From positions 1 to 12,867 of the forward strand of contig JAPKBY010000018.1 in the NCBI GenBank assembly GCA_028823185.1: a stretch of 12,867 nt of DNA, given 5' to 3'. Made by a program: the position numbers and the translations under genes. This document shows, piece after piece, positions 6,680-12,867 of this stretch. The notes below the pieces were generated by a model, which made no database searches, had not been told where the DNA came from, and worked only from the letters and a program-made list of their open reading frames with translations. Origin of the DNA: Planctomycetota bacterium (GTDB taxonomy: Bacteria; Planctomycetota; UBA1135; GCA-002686595). The stretch's first letter is position 1. Every line of letters starts with the position of its first letter.

Positions 6680-9019
6680 TCAGTCGAAGGGCGAGCAATG
6701 CTCACAGGAGGCGCCGTCGACCCCTGAAGTGCACTGAATCGGGAACCAAGCCTCTCCCTCCGCTCGAGCGCCCTCTTCTCCTGCGTAGCCCAGGGCTGCG
6801 AGGGCAGCTACGCGCTCATTAGAGGCGTCTGTAGCCCCGCCAAGGCCATCTTTTGGTGAACTGGAGAGCCAGTCGATGATCTCGGTTCTCATCTGTTTGG
6901 CCCGCTGGAGGAGCTCTGGAGTGGGCTCTAATTGAAGGAGATCCTCCGAGCAGGCGAGGTCTACTTCGCGGTGGTAGAGCTCAACTGAGTGGGCGATGAA
7001 GGGGCGGGTCTCTGTAGTGCTCTGGTGTCCCCTCAGATTGAGGACACAGAACCAGCCATCTAGTGAGAGTGAAGCCGAGTAGCCGTGGCTGGAGAGGGCG
7101 AAGCGAGGGCGTGTGTCCTCGGGTGTGTCGATGGCCCAGCGCAGGTCGCGCCCGGGGAACGGGGCGCCCTCCAGCCCTGCGAGATTGAGGAGCGTCCTGC
7201 CGACATCGAGTTGACGCACTGGGCTCAGGGTCCGCTCACCTTTGGGAGCGCCTGGCCATGACATGATCAGCGGGACGTGAACGGTGTCTGGATAGACACC
7301 AGCGTGATCCCAATAGACTCCGTGAGCACCGAAGCACTCGCCGTGATCTGCTGTGAAGGCGATGACGCCCTCTTGGAAGCGCGGCAGCTCGAAGAGGGTC
7401 GCGAGCTGTGTGTCGAGGAAGTCGATCTCACCTTTGTACTGCGCGACGGGCCACTCCATGTCGGTGACACCGCGCATGGAGACCGGCAAGAACTTGCCTG
7501 AATAGGCGAGCTGCTGTGCAGGGTCTCTTGGGTTCTTGGTCTTCGAATAGTGAGCGCGATCAAAAGGAGCGGGCGGCTCGTAGGGGCTGTGAGCGTCAAA
7601 GACATGCAGCCAACAAAAGAGCGGCTCGCCCTCAAAGTCACTCATCGCGCGCTTCAGCTCGGCCATCGTCTCAACGACTGAGCGAGTTGAATCTGGCGGT
7701 GAGAGCAGGCGGTCAAAGCCTTGCCCGAGCCCGGAGTTCTTATCAGAGAGGTGATTCACAGAGACGCAGCCGAGCGTTCGCCATCCCGCCGCTTGAAAAG
7801 CCTCAGCTAGGGTCGCGGCGTCGCGAGTGATCGGCGTGCCGTTGTTCACGATCTGGTGATCGCGCACTTCCAACCCCGTGAGCAACGCCATGTGCGAGGG
7901 GTTTGTGATGTTCGTAGCGCAGAAGGTGTCCTCAAAGAGCACGCCGCGCTCCGCTAGCCCTACGAGCGCTGGGGTCTTCACGAGCCCGTAGGCGTGGGTC
8001 CCGAGGTGATCAGCGCGGTGTGTGTCCGATGTGATGAGGAGGACGGTCTGTGGGCTCGTGTCCGCAGGGACCACCCTTGGATTAGCGATGAGGTGCACAG
8101 CGCCTTCGGCGGTGTCTTCAAGAGAGAAGCTGATCGTCGTCTCTCCTGTGGCGCCGCTGAGACTCATCTCGAACGACTTCCAGAGCGTGCCCTTGGGGAT
8201 GCCTGTCATGCGGCCCCGCTCTCCACTTGCAGATCTGAGCAGGGTATTGTCGGAGTATTCGGCTTCTACCGCTAGTCGACCTTGACCTTGTGAGCCGTGA
8301 ATGGACGGCGCGCCGTGTTCAAACCTGAGCACCTCATCACCCTTGAGCGAGATTTTAACTTCGAGCTCTCTTCCAGCGCTGAGGGCATAGCCAGTGCGAG
8401 TCTCTGGGAGAGAGCTCGAGAGCACTAGCGGCATCGCGCCTTCGCTGGGATCTGGGAAGAAGGAGGCAGCGCTCTTCGAACGCAGCTCCGCTGAGACGAG
8501 ACCCGGCCTCGTCGTCCCGCCGAGGAAATCGACCACGAGGGTGTCGACGGCTCCGATGGAGTCGAGCTCGGGCATGGAGAAGGTGAGAGTGCTAGGGGTT
8601 CTAGATCTCGGCGCGAGTAATTCAGTTGTCTTCGCGACGGGCTTCTGGTCGCGCATCGCGATGAGGGCGATTCTCTCTGAGCTGGGCGCGAAGATGGAGA
8701 GATGCACCTCGTTGAAGCGCTCACCCTCTTGGATTGGGATCCAAACTCGACGAGGGATGCCATTTAAGAAGAGGCACTGCGTGTTGTTCCCCTCGCCATT
8801 GCCAACTTTGCCGAAGTGACTCGATTCAGCGTCGATCATCCAAGACGCATGCTCGGCGGCGGTGATCAGGCGTACCTCATCGCTCGTCGTGGACGAGGCT
8901 TCTCCTTGAAGCTTCAGTTCGAGTCGCTGGGAGGCTACGCCAGCGTTGCTTGCGTCATCGCTTCCGCAAGAGGAGAGGATGAGCGCGAGCGCGCTGAAGA
9001 TATGAATGGCTTTAGTCAT
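6680..9019 (-). CDS. Lipoprotein of the sulfatase/alkaline-phosphatase superfamily with Thr at the nucleophile position
   Basis: A 779-residue exported protein. A lipoprotein signal ends in LSSC (Cys18). Residues about 40-315 form a large N-terminal region of beta character that I do not recognise. Residues about 324-620 are a sulfatase-type domain: metal-site TSDTHRADHLG (330-340), the active-site stretch TNPSHMALLTG (372-382), HVFDAHSPYEPP (472-483), TADHGE (556-561) and WDHAGVYPDTVHVPLI (570-585). Genuine sulfatases have C/S-x-P-x-R with the Cys or Ser turned into formylglycine; here Thr372 stands there and His376 replaces Arg. It therefore more likely uses Thr directly, as in phosphodiesterase or phosphotransferase members of the superfamily, or is inactive. 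The tail has a small Cys cluster (Cys763, Cys772, Cys775). The start is ATG without an obvious Shine-Dalgarno sequence. It is divergent from the PhoD-like gene, which hints at a shared role in phosphoester use. Confidence 0.85.
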   Translation of the reverse strand: MTKAIHIFSALALILSSCGSDDASNAGVASQRLELKLQGEASSTTSDEVRLITAAEHASWMIDAESSHFGKVGNGEGNNTQCLFLNGIPRRVWIPIQEGERFNEVHLSIFAPSSERIALIAMRDQKPVAKTTELLAPRSRTPSTLTFSMPELDSIGAVDTLVVDFLGGTTRPGLVSAELRSKSAASFFPDPSEGAMPLVLSSSLPETRTGYALSAGRELEVKISLKGDEVLRFEHGAPSIHGSQGQGRLAVEAEYSDNTLLRSASGERGRMTGIPKGTLWKSFEMSLSGATGETTISFSLEDTAEGAVHLIANPRVVPADTSPQTVLLITSDTHRADHLGTHAYGLVKTPALVGLAERGVLFEDTFCATNITNPSHMALLTGLEVRDHQIVNNGTPITRDAATLAEAFQAAGWRTLGCVSVNHLSDKNSGLGQGFDRLLSPPDSTRSVVETMAELKRAMSDFEGEPLFCWLHVFDAHSPYEPPAPFDRAHYSKTKNPRDPAQQLAYSGKFLPVSMRGVTDMEWPVAQYKGEIDFLDTQLATLFELPRFQEGVIAFTADHGECFGAHGVYWDHAGVYPDTVHVPLIMSWPGAPKGERTLSPVRQLDVGRTLLNLAGLEGAPFPGRDLRWAIDTPEDTRPRFALSSHGYSASLSLDGWFCVLNLRGHQSTTETRPFIAHSVELYHREVDLACSEDLLQLEPTPELLQRAKQMRTEIIDWLSSSPKDGLGGATDASNERVAALAALGYAGEEGARAEGEAWFPIQCTSGVDGASCEHCSPFD

Positions 9020-9058
9020 CGTGCCCGAAGAGCAGACCAGAACGGGCCGCGATGTGGA

Positions 9059-9077
9059 AGGGGCTCAAAGAGCCCTT
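9059..9077. promoter_or_regulatory. Hairpin in the divergent sulfatase-like/phoD intergenic region
   Basis: GGGCTC (9061-9066) and GAGCCC (9070-9075) are perfect arms around AAA, extended by a G-T and an A-T pair to 8 bp. It lies in the 126-bp gap between two divergent start codons, 40 bp from the sulfatase-like gene ATG and 69 bp from the phoD ATG. No T-tract follows on either strand, so it is not a normal terminator. It could be an operator dyad or an RNA stem. Confidence 0.3.
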
Positions 9078-9145
9078 GTGGATGAATCCTGACCCGTGCC
9101 TTAGGCTGAGCCCGCTCCGAGCGACTCCTGGAAGAGGTTTGATTT

Positions 9146-10561
9146 ATGAACTTGACCCTAATGATCGGCCTCTTTGGCCTCGCTTCGGCTGCGCAGAGCG
9201 CGGCGGAAGAGGTCCATTTTGCGTGTGGCGTAAAGGTTGGTGAGGTCACGGACAGCTCTGCTGTTATTTGGACGCGCCTCACGGCGAAGCCGGATCGGAA
9301 TCTCGCTGGAGTCGCATGGGCAGAGGGCGCAGATCGAGTGCCAGAGGGGAGATCACTGGCTGAGATGGAGGGGAGCGTAGCAGGCGCTCTTGGCGAGGTG
9401 CGTTTGCAATGGTGGCCCCGCAGCGGTGTCGGCTCGCGCCTCTCAACTGACTGGGTGCCTGTAAATCCGGAGCGGGATTTCACGCATCAATTTCAAGTCC
9501 GGGACCAACTTCGTGCACAGACCGAGTATCTCTTCCTCGTCGAAGGCCGACCGCTGGGGGCAGAGGAAGCAGAGTGCAGCTTGATCGCCTCCTTCCGAAC
9601 CGCGCCGAAGGAGGAGGTGTCTGCGCCGGCCACCTTCACCGTCATAACGGGTCAGGAGTATGCCCGGCGCGATGACAAGCTCGGGGGTCATCAGATCTTC
9701 GCCCACATGCAGGTGCTGAACCCTGACTTCTTTGTCCACACGGGCGACGTCGTCTATCACGACAAGCCTGGTCCCTTCGCAAAGTCACCCGAGCTCGCAC
9801 GCTATAAATGGAATCGGATCTACGCGATGCCCTTGCAGCGGAGCTTTCACGCGGTCGTCCCGTCTTGGTTCATGACGGATGATCACGACGTCTTGAAGAA
9901 CGACTGCTGGCCCGGTCAGAGCTATGGTGAGCTCAGCTGGGATGAGGGGCTCTCGATCTTCCGAGAGCAGACCCCCACAGGTCCTCGTCCTTATCGGCGC
10001 CTGCGATGGGGGAGAGACCTCGAGGTCTGGTTCGTCGAAGGTCGCGAGTTTCGTAGCCCGAACAATATGGAGGATGGACCTCTGAAATCGATCTGGGGCG
10101 CGGAGCAGAAGGCGTGGTTCTTCGAGACCTTCGCTGCCTCCGACGCGACCTTCCGGGTCCTCGTCTCCTCGACCCCGGTCGTGGGTCCTGACCGATCCGG
10201 AAAGAAGGACAACCACGCCAATGAGGCCTTCAAGAGCGAGGGCGATGAGCTGCGCGCCTTCCTCGCGACGCAGAAGGACGCTTATGTCATCTGCGGTGAC
10301 CGCCACTGGCAATACGTCTCGGAGGACCCGGACTCGGGCATCCGCGAGTATTCATGCGGTCCGACGACCGACCGTCACGCTGGTGGCTTCAGTCAGAAGA
10401 ACCGCTCTGATACGCACCGCTACCTCAAGGTGTGTGGCGGCTTCCTCGCCGTCTCACTGGATTACCCCGAGGACGAGGCCACCCTCACCTTCAGACACCA
10501 CGCCGCGGACGGCTCCGTGAACAACGAAGACGTCCGCGCGGTGGAAGATCAACTTCATTGA
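9146..10561 (+). CDS. PhoD-like metallophosphoesterase (alkaline phosphatase D family), secreted
   Basis: A 471-residue protein with a signal peptide (MNLTLMIGLFGLASAAQSA), so probably acting outside the inner membrane on phosphoesters; the exact substrate is unknown. Residues about 23-155 are the Ig-like N-terminal domain of PhoD proteins (FACGVKVGEVTDSSAVIWTRL near 25-45). The catalytic part has ITGQEY (167-172), VHTGDVVYHD (197-206), FMTDDHDVLKND (242-253), EGREFRSP (298-305) and ICGDRHW (382-388), which hold the expected metal-binding Asp, Asn and His residues. Classical PhoD has Cys in the first motif (SCQ) as an iron ligand; here the aligned residue is Gly169. The start is ATG with GAAGAGG 8 nt upstream. 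It is divergent from the sulfatase-like gene, and its 3' end is duplicated at 12704-12867. Confidence 0.88.
   Translation: MNLTLMIGLFGLASAAQSAAEEVHFACGVKVGEVTDSSAVIWTRLTAKPDRNLAGVAWAEGADRVPEGRSLAEMEGSVAGALGEVRLQWWPRSGVGSRLSTDWVPVNPERDFTHQFQVRDQLRAQTEYLFLVEGRPLGAEEAECSLIASFRTAPKEEVSAPATFTVITGQEYARRDDKLGGHQIFAHMQVLNPDFFVHTGDVVYHDKPGPFAKSPELARYKWNRIYAMPLQRSFHAVVPSWFMTDDHDVLKNDCWPGQSYGELSWDEGLSIFREQTPTGPRPYRRLRWGRDLEVWFVEGREFRSPNNMEDGPLKSIWGAEQKAWFFETFAASDATFRVLVSSTPVVGPDRSGKKDNHANEAFKSEGDELRAFLATQKDAYVICGDRHWQYVSEDPDSGIREYSCGPTTDRHAGGFSQKNRSDTHRYLKVCGGFLAVSLDYPEDEATLTFRHHAADGSVNNEDVRAVEDQLH
10441..10544 (+). repeat. Direct repeat copy A (inside the phoD-like gene)
   Basis: These 104 bases of the phoD-like C-terminal coding region match 12764-12867 at 101 of 104 positions with no gap. 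Copy A is in the intact gene (codons for about residues 433-466). Together with copy B it flanks the M43 protease gene. Copy B reaches the window edge, so the repeat may be longer. Confidence 0.9.
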
Positions 10562-10702
10562 CAGGAGTTGATTTAGGCAGAGAGGTTGAAGGGCGCCTTG
10601 GCCTAGCTCCGCGCATCTAAGAGTTACTCACAGTTTTACCTGTCGAGCGATCGCCCTTCCCTGGGTGGGGTGAATGCTCAGCTAACTTCTCTTGAGTGAT
10701 CC

Positions 10703-10719
10703 GTTCACATAGCTTGAAC
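10703..10719. promoter_or_regulatory. Inverted repeat GTTCA-N7-TGAAC upstream of the metalloprotease gene
   Basis: Perfect 5-bp arms with a 7-bp spacer lie in the 264-bp gap between the phoD-like gene and the protease start. The right arm also contains TTGAAC, a possible -35 element, but no convincing -10 follows at 17 bp. The rest of the gap shows only a small GCCGG/CCGGC hairpin (10782-10795) shortly before the ribosome binding site. Low confidence as a control site. Confidence 0.18.
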
Positions 10720-10810
10720 ATTCGAAAGCCACCGACCGTCTAGGGGCTAGTCACATCTCTGTGGGTGTGAATAGATATCGTGCCGGATCTCCGGCCTGAA
10801 AAATTAATCA

Positions 10811-10817
10811 AGAGAGG
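10811..10817 (+). promoter_or_regulatory. Ribosome binding site that sets the metalloprotease start
   Basis: AGAGAGG lies 8 nt before the GTG at 10826, the same spacing as the GAAGAGG of the phoD-like gene. The earlier in-frame GTG at 10817 overlaps this site and could not use it, so 10826 is the better start. Confidence 0.65.
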
Positions 10818-10825
10818 TGATCCCA

Positions 10826-12622
10826 GTGTTTCCCCACGCAAATCCGAAGCTATTCCCGCTCCTCGGAGCCTTGTTGTTTTTTGCCTTCTCTGCACCAAGC
10901 GCGGTCGCACAATCCCCTTCACCGGCGAGTCCGGTAGATCGTCACGTGGTGTACGAAACGAATGAGGGCATCATCGTCGCCGTTGATGTGCAAGGGACTT
11001 GGGCCTTCGACTCATGGACAGAGTACATCGATTCGGAGTTCTTCGATCGGCACGAGAAGCGCTGCGCTCCGGTCTCTCCAACCCCTCCTGATAGCTGGGC
11101 AGCCACGACTGACTGCAGCAGCTCTCTGACAAACACCGCACCTCAATATGAACCCTCGGGACCTCTCTACAGGATCCCGGTGGTGGTCCATGTCCTGGCG
11201 CATCCAAATGGAAACGGCAACGTCAGCGACGCGCTGATTTACTCGCAGATAGACATCCTCAACGAGGATTTTTCCGCCATCTCGGGCACGCCTGGGATGG
11301 GCGGCTCAGACGTGAACATCGAGTTTTTCCTCGCTACGACTGACCCCTCTGGGAGCCCCACGACTGGCATCACGAGGCACACGAAGACGCAGTGGTACAA
11401 CGACTCTGGCAATTACGCGAATTCCGTGGGCTGGGACACCAATCGCTACCTGAACATCTACACGAACACCGCAGGAGGCAACCTGGGCTATGCCTACGTC
11501 CCTAGCAGCGGTGGAGTGGTCGGTTCGAGCTACGACGGCGTCCGCATCCTCTGGAGCGCGTTCGGCCGCAACGCGCCCATCGGTCCTCCCTATGACCAGG
11601 GACGGACAGCGACCCACGAGGTCGGTCACTACCTAGGCCTCTATCACACCTTCCAGAGTGGATGCGCTAGCGCATCTGGATGCTCCTCCAACGGAGATCT
11701 GATCTGTGACACTAATCCTGAGTCTTCGCCGAACTATTCCTCGTGCTCGCGCGTGACTTGTGGGTCCCCGGACCCGGTCAAGAACTACATGGATTACTCG
11801 GAAGACACATGCATGAACCAGTTCTCGCCTGACCAAGCGAATCGCATGCGGTGCACCCTCGAGAGCTTTCGCTACGAGCTGATCGACACCACTGGCGGCT
11901 CCGCTCCAGGTCAGGTCTCGAACCCTTCTCCGGGTGATGGAGCGACGGGAATTGCTGCCTCGACCTCCCTCGGTTGGGGTGCAGCGAGTGGCGCGATCAC
12001 CTACGACGTCTATCTGAACACCAGCTCGAACCTGAGCGGGTCGTACATCGGGAGCACATCGGGAACATCCTTCGATCCGGGTTCGCTCACCGCAGGCGCC
12101 AGCTACTTCTGGAGGGTAGACGCGGTGAACTCTGACGGCACGACCGCTGGCCTGGTCTGGGGCTTCTCTGTGGAAGATTCAGGAGGAGGAGGAGGAGGCT
12201 CCGGAGCGCTGTTCTCGGATGGCTTCGAGAGCGGGAACTACTCTTCCGGTGGGTGGTCGGTCACAAACAATGACGCTCGCATTAGCGGTTCGGCAGCGCT
12301 CTCAGGTTCATACGGGGCAATGTTGCGCAAGTCGACCAGCATCGAGGTCGGCGTGAGCACCGTGGGGGCGACGGGGATCCATGTGAAGTACTCCCTCAGC
12401 ACCGTCGGGTATGAGAGCGGTGAGGCCGTGAGCGTCGAGTGGTTTGATGGCTCGAGTTGGAATCTCTTGGAAGCGAATAGCAGCTCATCCTGGGTCAACC
12501 GGGACTACGCGTTGCCCGCATCGGCGGCGAACAACCCGAACTTCAGGTTGCGCGTCTCGACGAACGCGAACCGAAAGCAAGAGAAGGGCTACCTCGACGA
12601 AGTCGAGGTCAGCTCAAGCTGA
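10826..12622 (+). CDS. Secreted M43-family (pappalysin/cytophagalysin type) zinc metalloprotease with Fn3-like and C-terminal beta-sandwich domains
   Basis: A 598-residue protein from GTG 10826 (601 from the in-frame GTG at 10817). A signal peptide (core LFPLLGALLFFAFSAPSAVA) is followed by a Pro/Ser-rich stretch. The catalytic domain spans about 112-352: it opens with YRIPVVVHVL, has the zinc site HEVGHYLGLYH (264-274; HExxHxxGxxH) and a likely Met-turn NYMDY (320-324) in a Cys-rich context (CDTNPE, CSRVTC, CMNQFS), as in M43 enzymes. An Fn3-like domain (about 362-449) follows, then a Gly6 linker (about 453-458). A beta-sandwich module (about 464-595) opens with DGFESGNYSSGGWSV and ends with GYLDEVEV; I recall similar modules in planctomycete secreted proteins. 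It is likely a secreted or surface protein-degrading enzyme. It sits between two direct repeats of the phoD-like 3' end. Confidence 0.9.
   Translation: MFPHANPKLFPLLGALLFFAFSAPSAVAQSPSPASPVDRHVVYETNEGIIVAVDVQGTWAFDSWTEYIDSEFFDRHEKRCAPVSPTPPDSWAATTDCSSSLTNTAPQYEPSGPLYRIPVVVHVLAHPNGNGNVSDALIYSQIDILNEDFSAISGTPGMGGSDVNIEFFLATTDPSGSPTTGITRHTKTQWYNDSGNYANSVGWDTNRYLNIYTNTAGGNLGYAYVPSSGGVVGSSYDGVRILWSAFGRNAPIGPPYDQGRTATHEVGHYLGLYHTFQSGCASASGCSSNGDLICDTNPESSPNYSSCSRVTCGSPDPVKNYMDYSEDTCMNQFSPDQANRMRCTLESFRYELIDTTGGSAPGQVSNPSPGDGATGIAASTSLGWGAASGAITYDVYLNTSSNLSGSYIGSTSGTSFDPGSLTAGASYFWRVDAVNSDGTTAGLVWGFSVEDSGGGGGGSGALFSDGFESGNYSSGGWSVTNNDARISGSAALSGSYGAMLRKSTSIEVGVSTVGATGIHVKYSLSTVGYESGEAVSVEWFDGSSWNLLEANSSSSWVNRDYALPASAANNPNFRLRVSTNANRKQEKGYLDEVEVSSS
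12182..12199 (+). repeat. (GGA)5-GGC trinucleotide tract coding a Gly6 linker
   Basis: Five GGA codons in a row plus GGC encode the glycine linker between the Fn3-like and C-terminal domains of the metalloprotease. In-frame length changes by slippage would only lengthen or shorten the linker. Confidence 0.6.
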
Positions 12623-12661
12623 TGTGGCCCAAGCCCTCTTCGGGCTGACGCTTCTGTTAAC

Positions 12662-12699
12662 GGAGAGGGCCACGGCATTGTCATGCCGTGGCCCACTCC
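12662..12699 (+). terminator. Long perfect-stem hairpin after the metalloprotease gene (terminator or recombination-associated palindrome)
   Basis: GGGCCACGGCAT (12667-12678) pairs perfectly with 12683-12694 around TGTC. After one A-A mismatch four more pairs (GGAG/CTCC) give 16 bp in all. It lies 40 bp after the protease stop, where a terminator is expected, but no T-run follows (next bases CATTCGGG). A smaller AGCCC/GGGCT hairpin (12632-12646) lies just before it. It ends 4 bases before homology to the phoD-like gene begins, so it may instead mark a rearrangement edge. Confidence 0.5.
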
Positions 12700-12703
12700 C
12701 ATT

Positions 12704-12867
12704 CGGGAAGAAGGGCAAGCACGTCAACGAGGCCTCCAAGAGCGAAGGTGACGAGCTGCGCGGCTTCCTCGCCGCCTCACTGGATTACCCCGAGGACGAG
12801 GCCACTCTCACTTTCAGACACCACGCCGCGGACGGCTCCGTGAACAACGAAGACGTCCGCGCGGTGG
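12704..12867 (+). pseudogene. Truncated, internally deleted copy of the phoD-like 3' region (continues past window)
   Basis: Positions 12704-12763 match phoD-like positions 10198-10257 at 50 of 60 bases, and 12764-12867 match 10441-10544 at 101 of 104. The 183 bp between them (10258-10440) are missing. Both edges of the missing piece start with CTTCCTCGC, so a deletion at short homology explains the join. The deletion is in frame (61 codons) and removes ICGDRHW, a catalytic motif, so the product could not be an active PhoD. Everything before about residue 350 is also absent. The frame stays open to the window edge and extends upstream, but no Shine-Dalgarno sequence is seen, so it is called a remnant. 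Confidence 0.75.
12764..12867 (+). repeat. Direct repeat copy B (in the phoD-like remnant)
   Basis: Ungapped partner of copy A at 10441-10544, with three mismatches in 104 bases (all T/C exchanges). The distance between the copies is 2323 bp and the intervening DNA holds the end of the phoD-like gene and the whole metalloprotease gene. Confidence 0.9.

Noticed and set aside
6644..6681. Two small hairpins after the sulfatase-like gene (AAGCC/GGCTT and GAGGAA/TTCCTC)
   Set aside because: Stems are only 5-6 bp, one overlaps the stop codon, and neither has a T-run in the direction of the minus-strand gene. They are too weak to call a terminator.
9016..9483. 155-codon minus-strand frame over the phoD-like start
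   Set aside because: It overlaps the divergent promoter region and the phoD-like N-terminus with its signal peptide, and its translation is low-complexity Arg/Ser/Pro-rich, typical of a shadow frame.
9785..10312. 175-codon minus-strand frame inside the phoD-like gene
   Set aside because: Antisense to conserved PhoD motifs (DDHD, GDRHW); no domain or start signal of its own.
12704..12867. Idea that the duplicated phoD-like segment is the end of an insertion sequence
   Set aside because: No transposase, terminal inverted repeats or target-site duplication is visible; the repeat is part of a coding region, so a duplication or recombination is the simpler reading.

Overview
The window reads as a chromosomal segment of a Gram-negative-type bacterium with fairly high GC, most likely a planctomycete (Planctomycetota). 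This is an inference from gene families recalled from memory, not a database match. The supports are a planctomycete-style ClpC N-terminus, a PEGA-domain lipoprotein of a type frequent in that phylum, a lipoprotein 'sulfatase', a PhoD-like phosphoesterase with a signal peptide, and a secreted M43 metalloprotease ending in a 'DGFESGN' beta-sandwich domain.

Left part (1-6592, all minus strand). Read in the direction of transcription it runs: tRNA-Ser(GCU); a small PEGA lipoprotein; murD (peptidoglycan precursor ligase), overlapping the PEGA gene by 4 bp; a protein built only of Clp N-terminal-type repeats, starting 5 bp after murD; mcsA, with a TTG start; a terminator-like hairpin; clpC with a 241-bp leader; the clpC terminator; and the start of an exported HEAT-repeat-like protein cut by the window edge. 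This joins cell-wall synthesis to a ClpC/McsA proteostasis module. The kinase gene mcsB and the repressor gene ctsR, which flank mcsA in Bacillus, are absent here. An ATPase-less Clp-N repeat protein lies upstream of mcsA instead.

Middle (6593-10561). A lipoprotein of the sulfatase/alkaline-phosphatase superfamily (minus) is divergent from a PhoD-like metallophosphoesterase (plus). The 'sulfatase' has Thr where the formylglycine Cys/Ser should be, so a true sulfatase activity is doubtful. The PhoD-like protein appears to lack the Cys iron ligand of classical PhoD.

Right part (10562-12867). A secreted M43-family metalloprotease (catalytic domain, Fn3-like domain, Gly linker, beta-sandwich) is followed by a long perfect-stem hairpin and then a truncated, internally deleted second copy of the phoD 3' end that runs off the window. 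The protease gene therefore sits between two direct repeats of the phoD tail (101/104 bases identical), which suggests a tandem duplication or a recombined cassette.

No CRISPR array, insertion sequence, integrase or phage gene was seen. No gene-free stretch exceeds 300 bases. The most interesting signals are the Clp-N-only protein beside mcsA-clpC and the mosaic phoD remnant flanking the protease gene.
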